The translations under genes and the position numbers were made by a program. The notes beneath the pieces are model-generated. The model was given only the letters and a program-made list of their open reading frames with translations, ran no database searches and had not been told where the DNA came from. A stretch of 64,000 nucleotides of DNA from Planktomarina sp. (GTDB lineage Bacteria > Pseudomonadota > Alphaproteobacteria > Rhodobacterales > Rhodobacteraceae): contig JAHDBC010000004.1 in NCBI GenBank assembly GCA_020630595.1, forward strand, positions 1-64,000. Direction: 5' to 3'. This document shows positions 9,016-18,578 of the stretch, one piece after another. The stretch's first letter is position 1. Every line of letters begins with the position of its first letter.

Positions 9016-10326
9016 ATGTCTGTCAGCCAATCCATCACCACAAAAGGGCTGCGGTCCGCCTGTGCGATCATCGCAACGCCAGCAGTCATCATTTTCTTGT
9101 CTTCCAATTTGGTGAACGTCGGCAATCTTGCGTTCAACATGATCTTCAGTCGGTTGATGGGACCGGAATTGTTTGGTGTGTTGGCGTTGTTGCTGACGAT
9201 TAAGTTGGCATTTCTGGGTGTGACTGGCGCGCTTCAAATGGCTGTCAGCCAGATGATTGCAGCCCAGCCGGTGGCCCAACGCCGGGGCGTTTGTCTTGCA
9301 GTGTCCAGTGTCAATCGCGCGTTGTTTTATGGTGTGGCAATCCTGTGTCTTCTGTTTGCGGTGGCGATGGGTGTGGGGGGGCAATTCGGAAACAGCGTGC
9401 CGCCCACCGACCCACATTTGTTGTTGATTCTGATGATTGCGTTCCCCTTTGGCACCGCGCTCAGCCTGCTGCGGGGCGTTGCGTTTGGGGATTTGCGGAC
9501 GGGGCGGATTGTGGCGTCTGCAAACGTTGAAATGGCTGTGCGCTTGGTGGGGGGCTGTCTCGCATGGGCGCTTGGGTTTGGGATCGAGGGCGTGGTGATT
9601 GCGATCAGCGTTTCGATCGTGGCGGGATGGGGTGTCTTGTATAATCTTCTTCCTGTCGCAAAGGATTTTGGTGGTCTTTCACAGCATGCAAAAACGCTTG
9701 GCATGGCAGCGATTCCATTTGCGGTTCTGCAGTTGACACAGGTGGTGGCGCTGGACGGCGATATTTTTATTGCTCGCGCGCTGTTGCCCGATGACCAAGG
9801 GGGTTTTGTGGCGGCCTTGTCGCTGTTTCAGCGCATTCAGTTTTTTGCGTGCTTTGCCCTGGCCAGCGTTCTTTTGCCCCGGGTCGTGGGTGCCGCCGAA
9901 AGTGGCGAAAGCATTCTTGCCGCTGCGTCGCCGGTTTTTGGCCTGTTTGCCATTGTTAGCGTCATTGTTGTAGCGGCGGTTGTGGCATTGCCCGGCGTAT
10001 CTATCACGCTGCTTTTGGGTCAGGCGTATTTGCCTGCGGTTGCGGGTCTTTTGCCGGCGGTTATTGCAGCCATGGTGTTCACATTCAGCTATCTGGTGGT
10101 GACGCTTTTGCTGGCTTTGCGGGATATGATTGGCATCGTGTTGATCGCCGTCGGGGTTGGTTTGCAGTTTGGTGGACTGGCGTGGTCTGATCCGTCTGAC
10201 TTCAGTGATTTGGTGCAGCTGAAAGCCATTTGCCAGATTCTAATTGCTGTGGTGTTGACGGTCTATGCCGGGGTCCGGCTGCGTTTCTCGTACGCCGGAA
10301 CGCACAGTCGATTGTTCGCAAATTAG
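9016..10326 (+). CDS. Wzx-like polysaccharide flippase / oligosaccharide exporter (MVF/MOP superfamily)
   Basis: This 436-residue protein is nearly all hydrophobic, with about 12 predicted helices. The opening FNMIFSRLMGPELFGVLALLLTIKL is typical of PST/Wzx polysaccharide exporters, and the central LTQVVALDGDIFIARALLP also fits the MOP superfamily. It lies immediately after the ALG5-like gene (4 bp). The pair plausibly builds and flips a lipid-linked sugar or oligosaccharide used by the membrane protein and glycosidase encoded upstream. No polymerase (Wzy) is recognisable; the large membrane protein at 996 might fill that role. Confidence 0.85.
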   Translation: MSVSQSITTKGLRSACAIIATPAVIIFLSSNLVNVGNLAFNMIFSRLMGPELFGVLALLLTIKLAFLGVTGALQMAVSQMIAAQPVAQRRGVCLAVSSVNRALFYGVAILCLLFAVAMGVGGQFGNSVPPTDPHLLLILMIAFPFGTALSLLRGVAFGDLRTGRIVASANVEMAVRLVGGCLAWALGFGIEGVVIAISVSIVAGWGVLYNLLPVAKDFGGLSQHAKTLGMAAIPFAVLQLTQVVALDGDIFIARALLPDDQGGFVAALSLFQRIQFFACFALASVLLPRVVGAAESGESILAAASPVFGLFAIVSVIVVAAVVALPGVSITLLLGQAYLPAVAGLLPAVIAAMVFTFSYLVVTLLLALRDMIGIVLIAVGVGLQFGGLAWSDPSDFSDLVQLKAICQILIAVVLTVYAGVRLRFSYAGTHSRLFAN

Positions 10327-10474
10327 CGACAAGCGCAGGATCAAGACTTCACTGTGCGCCAGCTGTCAACTGCGAGGCTGGCATTTGATGTTGTGGTTCA
10401 AAAACACCTAAAAAATGCTGTACTCAGCCCCCGCTTTAATGCACCCATTTGGAAAAGATTTGGGGGATGGATCA

Positions 10475-11350
10475 ATGAAAAAGCTGCTTTTGGCCTTGGG
10501 TGCTGTGACCTGTTCGATGGCTGCGCCGACGGTTTCTGTTGCTGATAATTTTGCGCCCGAAGCGGTCGCGCAGCGTATCAACATCGCGGGCCGTCAGCGG
10601 ATGCTGTCGCAGCGCATGGCAAAGGCAGCCTGTTTGATGGTGACAGACATCAGTGCCACATCGGCCTTTGATCAGCTGACCCAGTCTTATGATCTGTTCA
10701 ACGTATCCGATCAGGCGCTTCGAACTGGCAATTCCGATATGGGACTGGAAGCCGAAACTTTCCCCAAGGTGATTTCGGCGCTGGAACGCATTGATGCCCC
10801 TTGGGCAGGTTACAAGCTTTTTGTCGAAAAAGGCATCGATGAGATTTTCTTGGAAGAATCCGAACTGCTTGCCATGGACGAGGCCAGCCTTTCGGTGCTG
10901 AAATTCATGAACATCGCGGTGTTCAAGACGGCGCGGGCCTATGCTGCCCATGTCGAACAGGTCAGCCTTGGTCAGGCGATCACTGTCGATATCGCGGGCC
11001 GGCAACGGATGTTGACGCAAAAAGCCGTGAAAGAAGCCTGCCTGATGCAGGTTGTTGATGATCCGCAAGAGTTGGCGTTGACCCTTTCGGAAACCGTGCA
11101 GCTGTTCGACACATCGCTGAAGGCCCTGCAAGACGGGTTTGCCGACGTCGGGGTTGAGGCGCCTAAAAGCCCGGAATTGATCCGCAAACTGCGTGAAGTT
11201 GGTGAACTTTGGACACCGGTCAAGGAATTGCTGGACCGCGCAGCATCAGGTCAGGTGTTGGGCCGGTCGGATATGTCACAACTTGCCAGCCTTTCTGAAC
11301 CGCTTTTGGCGACGATGAATGAAGCGGTGCAATTGTACGAAAACGAGTGA
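10475..11350 (+). CDS. secreted protein with two PilJ/NarX-type sensory repeats
   Basis: This 291-residue protein starts at the ATG giving MKKLLLALGAVTCSMAAPTV, a clear signal peptide cleaved near SVA-DN. Two copies of the PilJ/NarX N-terminal motif are present: RINIAGRQRMLSQRMAKAAC near residue 35 and VDIAGRQRMLTQKAVKEAC near residue 170. In other proteins this four-helix domain sits in front of signalling modules. Here there is no transmembrane or cytoplasmic domain, so it is a free periplasmic protein, perhaps a ligand-binding partner. I infer no more specific role. A start further upstream at 10415 is possible but would bury the signal peptide. Confidence 0.8.
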   Translation: MKKLLLALGAVTCSMAAPTVSVADNFAPEAVAQRINIAGRQRMLSQRMAKAACLMVTDISATSAFDQLTQSYDLFNVSDQALRTGNSDMGLEAETFPKVISALERIDAPWAGYKLFVEKGIDEIFLEESELLAMDEASLSVLKFMNIAVFKTARAYAAHVEQVSLGQAITVDIAGRQRMLTQKAVKEACLMQVVDDPQELALTLSETVQLFDTSLKALQDGFADVGVEAPKSPELIRKLREVGELWTPVKELLDRAASGQVLGRSDMSQLASLSEPLLATMNEAVQLYENE

Positions 11351-11521
11351 TTTTGGTCTGTGGCCCCCAAGCGGGCCGCTGGCACTGGTTAAACTTTGAA
11401 AAATGATCGCCCGGTCAGGTGCAGCGATGCGGGCCGGGGGCCCATCGCTGGTTCGAAAGATGGGATTTGAAATGTGCATACTGGCGTGGGGATTGCGTCA
11501 GTGAATTGGGGACACGCAACT

Positions 11522-13291
11522 ATGTTTTGGGGAACAGCAACATCCGAACGAACCGCACCATGGTTGGTGTCACGTGCCGCGATTGCGGCTGTCGCACTAG
11601 GGCTCGCTTCGCCCTTGGCTGCGCAAACGGGCCAAGACGCAAGCGTGCGATTGGAAGCCAATGACGGATCAGCCGTGATCGTGGGTGAATTGGTCGAATT
11701 CGATGATGGACTGTTCACCGTGGATACCGCGCTTGGCTTGATCACATTGGAAGCCGATGACGTGAGCTGTGTTGGCGCCATCTGCCCGACGGAAGACGCA
11801 GAAGCAGAAACCACTGTGAATAACATCCGTCTTGCATCCGAAGATGGCCAAACGGAAGTGTTCGGCGAATTGGTCGGGTTCGAAGATGGGATTTATACGA
11901 TCGACACATTGTTGGGTCAGCTTCAGATTGCATCCGAAGACGTGACCTGTTTCGGCGCCGCTTGCCCCCGCATCGAACAGGTGCGCACACAATTTGCGAT
12001 CAGCGGCGGGCGCTATGCCATCGCAGACTTCATTCCAACGATGTTTGAAAAATACGCACAATCCGCTGGGTTCATCTACAATGAAATCGAAGATGACGGC
12101 CAGCGCGTGATCCGGCTGTTGGATGGTCAGGATGGTTCTGTTTCTGCGAATATTCGGCTGAACGAAGCATCGACCGCCGGGTCGTTTGCGGCACTGGCTT
12201 CCAAACAATCTGATATTGCCATCGTGGATCAGTTGTTGCCGGAAATCATGTGGCGCGATGTGGCCCAGCAATATCAGATCGCCCATGATGCGCTCGTGTT
12301 CATCACCCATGAAAACAACCCCGTGCGGGATCTGACGTTGCCGCAGCTGGGCGATATATGGGCGGGCCGAACGACCAATTGGCAAATTCTGGGGGGCGGG
12401 GATTTTCCCATTGCCGTTCATATGTCACTGGAAGAAGACAGCCAGATCCCTTTGGTTTTCTATGAAGGCGTGTTGGTCAACAACGGCTTCAATGTGACTG
12501 ATCTGGATACCGTCACCTTCCATGAAACCGCAGACGGCGTGATGGACGCCATTCGTGACGATCGCACCGCAATTGGCGTCGTCAGCCGTGTAACCGCAGA
12601 AGATGCACGTGCGCGCACGGTCGATCTGCGCAAGTCGTGCGGTTTGACAAGTGCGCCAACCGATTTTGAAATCAAGGTGGAAAACTATCCGCTGTCGCGC
12701 CCGGTGTTGGCCTACATGGGCACATCCAACCCCCATCCGATTGCCGTTGATTTTCTGGAATGGACCCGCCGCAACGAAGCACAACTGCATGTTGCCGATG
12801 CGGGCTTTGGTGGGGATACACTTCAACGTATGCGGTTGCGCGACATGGGTGTCGGGATCATTCAAACCTCTGTTTCAGAAGATTTTGACGGTGTTCAGTT
12901 CAGCGGAATGCTGCGGGAACTGCAGAATGCAGACCGTTTGTCGATCACCTTCCGTTTCGAAGAAGGATCGACCCGATTGGACGCGGAATCCGTTGGATTT
13001 GTTCAGGACCTTGCGAACCGGTTGCGTGCTAATGAATTCGAAGGGTTGGAAGTCTTGCAAGTCGGATTTGCAGACAGTTCCGGCGACGCTGGAATCAACA
13101 CCCAGCTGGCACTGGATCGTGCGGAAACGGTGCGCCAGATTCTGCTGGCTGAATTCGACAGCGCAACGGCCGCACGGTTCAATCTGACAGCGTTGAGTTT
13201 TGGCGAACAGATGCCCATTGATTGCAACACCGACGAAGCTGGCCGCGCAAACAACCGTCGTGTGGAAATCTGGGTGCGCCAACCACGTTAA
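11522..13291 (+). CDS. periplasmic phosphate-binding-like domain fused to OmpA C-terminal domain
   Basis: The 589-residue product has a signal peptide (hydrophobic AAIAAVALGLASPLAAQ). Two tandem repeats of about 50 residues follow, each of the pattern GELVEFDDGLFTVDT...D-V-x-C-x-G-A-x-CP. A PstS-like periplasmic binding domain runs from about 170 to 460. The last about 120 residues are an OmpA-like peptidoglycan-binding domain (ITFRFEEGSTRLDAES, then LALDRAETVRQILL and RRVEIWV). The ATG at 11522 was preferred over a GTG at 11474 because GGGGA precedes it at suitable spacing. The architecture suggests a periplasmic solute-binding protein tethered to the cell wall; the ligand is unknown. Confidence 0.82.
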   Translation: MFWGTATSERTAPWLVSRAAIAAVALGLASPLAAQTGQDASVRLEANDGSAVIVGELVEFDDGLFTVDTALGLITLEADDVSCVGAICPTEDAEAETTVNNIRLASEDGQTEVFGELVGFEDGIYTIDTLLGQLQIASEDVTCFGAACPRIEQVRTQFAISGGRYAIADFIPTMFEKYAQSAGFIYNEIEDDGQRVIRLLDGQDGSVSANIRLNEASTAGSFAALASKQSDIAIVDQLLPEIMWRDVAQQYQIAHDALVFITHENNPVRDLTLPQLGDIWAGRTTNWQILGGGDFPIAVHMSLEEDSQIPLVFYEGVLVNNGFNVTDLDTVTFHETADGVMDAIRDDRTAIGVVSRVTAEDARARTVDLRKSCGLTSAPTDFEIKVENYPLSRPVLAYMGTSNPHPIAVDFLEWTRRNEAQLHVADAGFGGDTLQRMRLRDMGVGIIQTSVSEDFDGVQFSGMLRELQNADRLSITFRFEEGSTRLDAESVGFVQDLANRLRANEFEGLEVLQVGFADSSGDAGINTQLALDRAETVRQILLAEFDSATAARFNLTALSFGEQMPIDCNTDEAGRANNRRVEIWVRQPR

Positions 13292-13397
13292 AGCGCGTTC
13301 GTTCGCTACGTCCTTTGCGAAAACCCCACACGAAGGGTTGGTCGGTTGCGCGTTCCGTTTTACGGTCGCCCCAATAAAAAATAATCGGGAGGATACC

Positions 13398-15122
13398 ATG
13401 GCCAACAGTCAACGGCCCTGGCAAGCGTACTATGGTCCAAATGTGCGACCGGACATCGCTGTGCCAGCATATCGAAATTTGCCAGATTTGATTCATTCGG
13501 TCGCAGATACCTATGGCAAGGCAAAGGCGTTTACCTGCTGCCTTCCCAATGGGATGAACGGCACGCTGACCTTCAAACAGATCGACGAAATGTCAGATGC
13601 GTTCGCGGTCTACCTGCGCGAGGTGGCAGGTCTGTCAGCAGGCGATCGTGTCGCCATTCAAATGCCCAACTGCCTAAGCTTTCCAGTGGCGGCGTTTGGT
13701 GTGTTCAAGGCGGGCTGTGTGCTGGTCAATGTCAATCCGCTGTACACAGCCGAAGAAATGGCAAAGCAGTTCGAAGATGCCGAACCCCATGCTTTGGTCA
13801 TTGTGGATATGTTTGCGGATAAAATTCCTGCCGCCACAAAGGGCCACCCGATCCCAAATGTGATCGTGACCCGCGTGGCAGAATTTTTTCCTGCGATGCC
13901 GCGTGGGATCGTTGGTCTGATCCAGAAATACTGGGATCAGGCCGTCAAACCCATTGATGTTGCCCATGTTCGGCTGCCCGAAGCGCTGCGCGCAGGCAAA
14001 GCCAAAATCGCGCAAAGCAAGATCGAAGCGGATGTGTATCACCAGACCATCGACGCCGACGATCTGGCCGTGTTGCAATACACCGGTGGCACCACAGGTG
14101 TGGCTAAGGGCGCAATGCTGACCCATGGAAATCTGCTGATGAACATGGAACAGGCGATGGAGCTTTTGGCCGGTGACATGGACAAGGGCAAAGAAGTGGT
14201 TCTGACCGCGCTGCCCCTGTATCATATCTTTGCGTTCACCGTGAATATGCTGTCGTTTTACTGGCTTGGCGCGCGCAATGTGCTGATCCCGAACCCACGT
14301 CCGCTGTCGAACCTGAAACGGGCCTTTGAAAACTACAAGGTCACGTGGATGTCTGGCGTCAACACGCTGTTCAATGGGCTGTGCAACGAAGTTTGGTTCA
14401 AAGACAGCCCGCCCAAACATCTGAAATTCGCGGGCGCAGGGGGCATGGCGTTGCAATCGTCTGTTGCCGCCAAATGGCGTGACATCACCGGGACAGAGGT
14501 CGTGCAGGGATACGGTCTAACGGAAACATCCCCGGTGGTGACATTTGAACCCTTGGGCAAAACACGCGATGGGACCATCGGTATTCCCGTGCCTGCGACC
14601 GACGTGGCGTGTTTCAGCGAAAAGGGCAAAATGCTGAAACCCGGCGAAACAGGTGAAATCGGGGCCAAAGGTCCGCAGATCATGAAGGGCTATTGGAAAA
14701 AACCCGATGAAACCAAAAAAGTCATGGCTGGCGATTATTTCCTGACTGGCGATATCGGCGTGATGGATGATGACGGCTATTTCCGGATTGTGGACCGCAA
14801 GAAAGACATGGTCGTTGTGTCAGGGTTCAACGTGTATCCCAACGAAGTCGAAGATGTGCTGGCCGCCCATCCCGCTGTGTTAGAGGCTGCGGTAATTGGC
14901 GTTCCCGATGATGCATCGGGCGAAGCCGTCAAGGCCTATATCGTTGCTGCAGACAAAGGCCTGACGCAAGATCAGCTGCGCGCGTACTGCAAGGAACACC
15001 TGACCAGCTACAAGGTGCCAAAGCGCGTTGAATTCCGCGATGACCTGCCAAAGTCGAACGTTGGCAAAATCCTGAGAAAAGATTTGCGGGCAGAAGCGCT
15101 CGCCCAGAAAGCGGAGGCGTGA
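13398..15122 (+). CDS. long-chain fatty acid-CoA ligase (AMP-binding, FadD-type)
   Basis: This 574-residue ANL-superfamily enzyme activates a carboxylic acid through an acyl-adenylate to the CoA thioester. The P-loop-like motif is YTGGTTGVAKGAMLTH. The A5 region is VQGYGLTETSP. The A7-A8 region is YFLTGDIGVMDDDGYFRIVDRKKDMVVVSGFNVYPNEVED. The catalytic lysine is in LPKSNVGKILRKDLR. The start at 13398 follows a GGGAGG ribosome site. The BASS-family transporter begins 3 bases after its stop, so the two are co-transcribed. The substrate may be a medium or long fatty acid, but neighbourhood evidence does not fix it. Confidence 0.9.
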   Translation: MANSQRPWQAYYGPNVRPDIAVPAYRNLPDLIHSVADTYGKAKAFTCCLPNGMNGTLTFKQIDEMSDAFAVYLREVAGLSAGDRVAIQMPNCLSFPVAAFGVFKAGCVLVNVNPLYTAEEMAKQFEDAEPHALVIVDMFADKIPAATKGHPIPNVIVTRVAEFFPAMPRGIVGLIQKYWDQAVKPIDVAHVRLPEALRAGKAKIAQSKIEADVYHQTIDADDLAVLQYTGGTTGVAKGAMLTHGNLLMNMEQAMELLAGDMDKGKEVVLTALPLYHIFAFTVNMLSFYWLGARNVLIPNPRPLSNLKRAFENYKVTWMSGVNTLFNGLCNEVWFKDSPPKHLKFAGAGGMALQSSVAAKWRDITGTEVVQGYGLTETSPVVTFEPLGKTRDGTIGIPVPATDVACFSEKGKMLKPGETGEIGAKGPQIMKGYWKKPDETKKVMAGDYFLTGDIGVMDDDGYFRIVDRKKDMVVVSGFNVYPNEVEDVLAAHPAVLEAAVIGVPDDASGEAVKAYIVAADKGLTQDQLRAYCKEHLTSYKVPKRVEFRDDLPKSNVGKILRKDLRAEALAQKAEA

Positions 15123-15125
15123 TCC

Positions 15126-16007
15126 ATGGTTGATGAGTTTACACAGACCCTATTGGGGATCATGGTCGCGGTGATCATGCTGGGGCTTGGCGCGTCGCTG
15201 ACCCCACGCGATTTCTTTCTGGCCCTTAAACGACCACAGGGGCTTTTGATTGGTGTAGTGGCGCAATACGGGATCATGCCCTTTTTGGGCTTTATGTTCG
15301 TAACTTTGCTGATCGTCCCGGAACCCATCGCGCTTGGTATCTTGTTGATGGCGTGTATGCCCGGCGGCACAACGTCGAATGTGTTCACGTATTTTTCAAA
15401 GGGCAATCTGGCGCTGTCTTTGTTGATGACGGTCACATCGACCGCCACGGGGATCATTTTGATACCGATCATCCTTGTGCTCTATGCTGCGGCGCTCGAC
15501 ATTGAAATTCCGCGCGAAGAAATCGTAAAGGTGCTGGCTGTGTTGTTGGTGCCGGTTGCCCTTGGCATGGCAATTCGGAAATTGAACGCCAATGTCGGCG
15601 CGGTGATGGAATTCTGCGGGTCAATGCTGGGCGCGTTTTTCATCGTGTTCATTGCGGCGACTTGGGTTCCACAGAACTGGCAGTTCCTGTTGGGGACCGC
15701 ACCGGCCACTTACGTTGCGGCCATCGGGTTGGGCATCGTTGGCATCACACTGGGCTATTTCTTTGCAAAATCCTTGCGATTGCATCCGCGCAACGCACGG
15801 ACGGTCGCATTGGAAACGGGGATCCAAAACGGGCCGCTTGCGATTGCCATCGTGGTGTTCACGTTCCCGCCTGATCAACAGCAGGCGATCATGGCTGTGC
15901 CTGCGCTTTATTCGCTGTTCATCGTGATCGTGTCGACGATTGTGACCCTGTTTTTCCGGCGTGCGAACACGGCAGCCGAACAGAAAATGCCAGACAGCCT
16001 GTTGTAA
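15126..16007 (+). CDS. bile acid:sodium symporter (BASS) family transporter
   Basis: The 293-residue protein has about nine to ten hydrophobic helices. It carries the family features GLGASLTPRDF near the N-terminus, LLMACMPGGTTSNVFTYFSKGN and ALETGIQNGPLAIAIV, the last two being discontinuous-helix sodium-site regions. BASS proteins in bacteria import organic anions such as pantoate or oxo acids with sodium. Coupling to an acyl-CoA ligase suggests that it imports a carboxylate that the ligase then activates, which is inference. A strong terminator follows. Confidence 0.88.
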   Translation: MVDEFTQTLLGIMVAVIMLGLGASLTPRDFFLALKRPQGLLIGVVAQYGIMPFLGFMFVTLLIVPEPIALGILLMACMPGGTTSNVFTYFSKGNLALSLLMTVTSTATGIILIPIILVLYAAALDIEIPREEIVKVLAVLLVPVALGMAIRKLNANVGAVMEFCGSMLGAFFIVFIAATWVPQNWQFLLGTAPATYVAAIGLGIVGITLGYFFAKSLRLHPRNARTVALETGIQNGPLAIAIVVFTFPPDQQQAIMAVPALYSLFIVIVSTIVTLFFRRANTAAEQKMPDSLL

Positions 16008-16019
16008 GACAGCGGCATT

Positions 16020-16057
16020 GTTCCGGCGCGGTTCAACCACCGCGCCGGAACCCTTTT
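16020..16057 (+). terminator. Rho-independent terminator after BASS transporter
   Basis: A 12-bp perfect stem (GTTCCGGCGCGG / CCGCGCCGGAAC) with an 8-base loop is followed by CCTTTT. It ends the acyl-CoA ligase/transporter operon upstream of tig. Confidence 0.85.
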
Positions 16058-16162
16058 CACATCCCAGAATCCCCCTTGCACCACACCCCGCCGCCCGGTA
16101 TCAGGCGCGGGATTTGAAACAGACACCGCGCGGGGTCCCGCGTTTGATCAAAGGATGAACAG

Positions 16163-17488
16163 ATGCAGGTCACAGAGACGCTGAACGAAGGTCTGAAACG
16201 CGGCTACGATATCGTTATCACGGGCGACGAATTGGCGGCCAAGGTTGATGAAAAGCTGGTTGAAGCCCAGCCAGAAATCGAAATGAAAGGCTTCCGCAAG
16301 GGCAAGGTCCCCATGGCGCTGCTGAAAAAGCAGTTCGGCCAGCGTCTGATGGGCGAAGCGATGCAGGAATCTATCGACGGCGCAATGTCCAAGCATTTTG
16401 AAGACTCCGGTGATCGTCCTGCGATGCAGCCAGACGTCAAAATGACCAATGAAGATTGGAAAGAAGGCGACGACGTCAACGTTTCCATGACCTACGAAGC
16501 CCTGCCCGAAGTTCCAGAAGTGGATCTGAAAGGCATCAAGCTGGAAAAAATGGTCGTCAAAGCCGACGACGAAGCCGTCGAAGAAGCACTGGCCAATCTG
16601 GCGGAAACGGCACAGGATTTCGAAGCCAAAAAAGGCAAAGCCGCAGATGGCGATCAGGTTGTGATTGATTTTCTGGGCAAAGTTGACGGCGAAGCTTTCG
16701 AAGGCGGTGCAGCAGAAGATTATCCGCTGGTTCTTGGGTCAAACTCCTTTATTCCCGGGTTTGAAGATCAGTTGGTTGGCACAAAGGCTGGCGACGAAAA
16801 GAACGTCGAAGTGTCATTCCCTGATGATTACGGCGCAGAACATCTGGCCGGCAAAGCGGCTGTCTTCGAATGCAAGGTGAAAGAGGTCAAAGGACCCAAA
16901 GCCGCAGAAATCGACGATGAACTGGCCAAGAAATTTGGTGCCGAAGATTTGGCAGCGCTGAAAGGGCAGATCAGCGAACGGTTGGAAGCTGAATACAACG
17001 GTGCGGCCCGCGCAGTCCAAAAACGCGCGTTGTTGGATCAACTGGATGGCATGGTATCGTTCGATCTGCCCCCATCGTTGGTTCAAGCCGAAGCGGATCA
17101 AATTGCACACCAGCTGTGGCACGAAGAAAACCCGGATGTTGAAGGCCACGATCACGACAAGATCGAACCCACCGATGAACACAACAAACTGGCAGAACGC
17201 CGTGTGCGTTTGGGGTTGTTGCTGGCGGAATTGGGCAACCGGGCCGAAGTTTCCGTGTCTGACGCTGAAATGACGCAGGCCATCATGAACCAGGCGCGTC
17301 AGTACCCGGGTCAGGAACGCCAGTTCTTTGAATTCGTGCAACAGAACGCACAGATGCAACAACAGCTGCGCGCGCCACTGTTTGAAGACAAGGTCGTCGA
17401 CTATGTGTTCGAACTGGCCGATGTGACAGAAAAAGAAGTCAGCAAAGACGATCTGCAAAAAGCGGTTGAAGATCTTGATGAAGAATAA
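16163..17488 (+). CDS. tig: trigger factor (ribosome-associated chaperone, PPIase)
   Basis: The 441-residue protein has the three trigger factor domains. The N-terminal ribosome-binding domain contains GFRKGKVP, the conserved ribosome-docking loop (GFRxGKxP). An FKBP-type peptidyl-prolyl isomerase domain covers about 150-240 ([31 protein letters not shown]). A long helical C-terminal substrate-binding domain follows. It binds ribosomal protein L23 at the tunnel exit and shields nascent chains. It is monocistronic between two terminators; an AAAGGA ribosome site precedes the ATG. Confidence 0.97.
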   Translation: MQVTETLNEGLKRGYDIVITGDELAAKVDEKLVEAQPEIEMKGFRKGKVPMALLKKQFGQRLMGEAMQESIDGAMSKHFEDSGDRPAMQPDVKMTNEDWKEGDDVNVSMTYEALPEVPEVDLKGIKLEKMVVKADDEAVEEALANLAETAQDFEAKKGKAADGDQVVIDFLGKVDGEAFEGGAAEDYPLVLGSNSFIPGFEDQLVGTKAGDEKNVEVSFPDDYGAEHLAGKAAVFECKVKEVKGPKAAEIDDELAKKFGAEDLAALKGQISERLEAEYNGAARAVQKRALLDQLDGMVSFDLPPSLVQAEADQIAHQLWHEENPDVEGHDHDKIEPTDEHNKLAERRVRLGLLLAELGNRAEVSVSDAEMTQAIMNQARQYPGQERQFFEFVQQNAQMQQQLRAPLFEDKVVDYVFELADVTEKEVSKDDLQKAVEDLDEE

Positions 17489-17512
17489 GCGTTAACCGCT
17501 TTGAAAACCAAA

Positions 17513-17547
17513 GGGCCGTATCCTGTCATCGGGATGCGGCCTTTTTC
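17513..17547 (+). terminator. Rho-independent terminator of tig
   Basis: A GC-rich hairpin (GGCCGTATCC / GGGATGCGGCC, with G-T pairs and a short loop) is followed directly by TTTTT, 25 bases after the tig stop. Confidence 0.85.
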
Positions 17548-17573
17548 GTATCCCATGTTCGAAAGGGATACGG

Positions 17574-18377
17574 ATGAAGATTGCAAGAAAACCCAAGGTT
17601 CTGTTTCAACCCAATTGGGAAGAACCGCCGGTATTTTTTCTGCATATCCCCAAAACGGCGGGGTCATCAAACAATCAGTTTTTGCGCCAACTGTACGGGC
17701 CGGGAAATTTCCATGCCCACACGGAAAATGCGCTGCCTGATCTGACGGCGGGAAAACGCGGCCCGTTGCGGGTGGATTGCATCAGCGGGCACATCCCGCT
17801 GTGGGCATGGCACCTGTATGAAGGTGCGCAGCATTACGCCCGCGTAACACTGTTGCGCGATCCATGGGCGCGGGTGGTCAGCCACATCAACTGGGTCAAT
17901 CTGTTCAATCATGGCGTTGCCCCACCGCGCCACGGGCCGGGGGCACAGGATTTGGCGACCATGGTTGATGTGATCAAACAAACAGACTTCGAAGACCGCA
18001 CAAGCCTGCAAACCATGTTCGATATCGCCCAAACGCTGCGATATTTTTCCAGTTTCGACAATTATCAAACCCGCATGCTGCGGATTGGGGCGATGGACGC
18101 GATGGAAAAACAGTTGACCGCATCGGATGTTGATGTGGCATGTGATGCGCTGTCCGATTTTTTCTACGTTGGGTTTTGCGACCAGCAGGAGGCGTTTCAA
18201 AAAGGTCTGACGGACCGGCTCAGCATGCCGCTGGAACCGCAGCCGATCCGGCTGAACCCGGGTCGATGCAAGGTCCTGACAGTCGACAATGATCTGGCAG
18301 CACAGGTGTTCGCGCCATGGTATGAAAAGGATCAGGCGCTGGTTGGATATGCGCGGGGGTGGATGACCGGCGTTTAG
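17574..18377 (+). CDS. sulfotransferase-family protein
   Basis: This 267-residue protein begins with FFLHIPKTAGSSNNQFL, the HxPKTAGSS 5'-phosphosulfate-binding loop of the Sulfotransfer_2-type PAPS-dependent enzymes. A second PAPS region, VTLLRDPWARVVSHINW, corresponds to the 3'-phosphate-binding RxPxxRxxS motif. There is no signal peptide. Such proteins sulfate carbohydrates or other acceptors, and could modify an envelope glycan, but this copy stands alone downstream of the tig terminator. It converges on the ribosomal protein operon. Confidence 0.85.
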   Translation: MKIARKPKVLFQPNWEEPPVFFLHIPKTAGSSNNQFLRQLYGPGNFHAHTENALPDLTAGKRGPLRVDCISGHIPLWAWHLYEGAQHYARVTLLRDPWARVVSHINWVNLFNHGVAPPRHGPGAQDLATMVDVIKQTDFEDRTSLQTMFDIAQTLRYFSSFDNYQTRMLRIGAMDAMEKQLTASDVDVACDALSDFFYVGFCDQQEAFQKGLTDRLSMPLEPQPIRLNPGRCKVLTVDNDLAAQVFAPWYEKDQALVGYARGWMTGV

Positions 18378-18578
18378 CCGTCCTGGGTACGGTTGGGGCC
18401 GGCGCGCATTGGTAATGCAGGACGCCGCTGGAACCGCCGGTTTGCCCTGTCTAACTGCCCATGTTTTGGTTTCTGCCTGCTTTGCCCCCCGTCTGCGCGT
18501 CCAACACGTGGGTGGGGCACCAGGGGCCAGCTAGGCAAGTCGCGGGTGTTTGGGACAGTGACCTGAATGCGTCGCCGC
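18378..18578. other. intergenic stretch, no gene recognised
   Basis: About 200 bases between the sulfotransferase stop and the rplI terminator hold no convincing reading frame, tRNA or known small RNA on either strand. The small-SRP and tmRNA signatures I looked for are absent. Confidence 0.5.
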
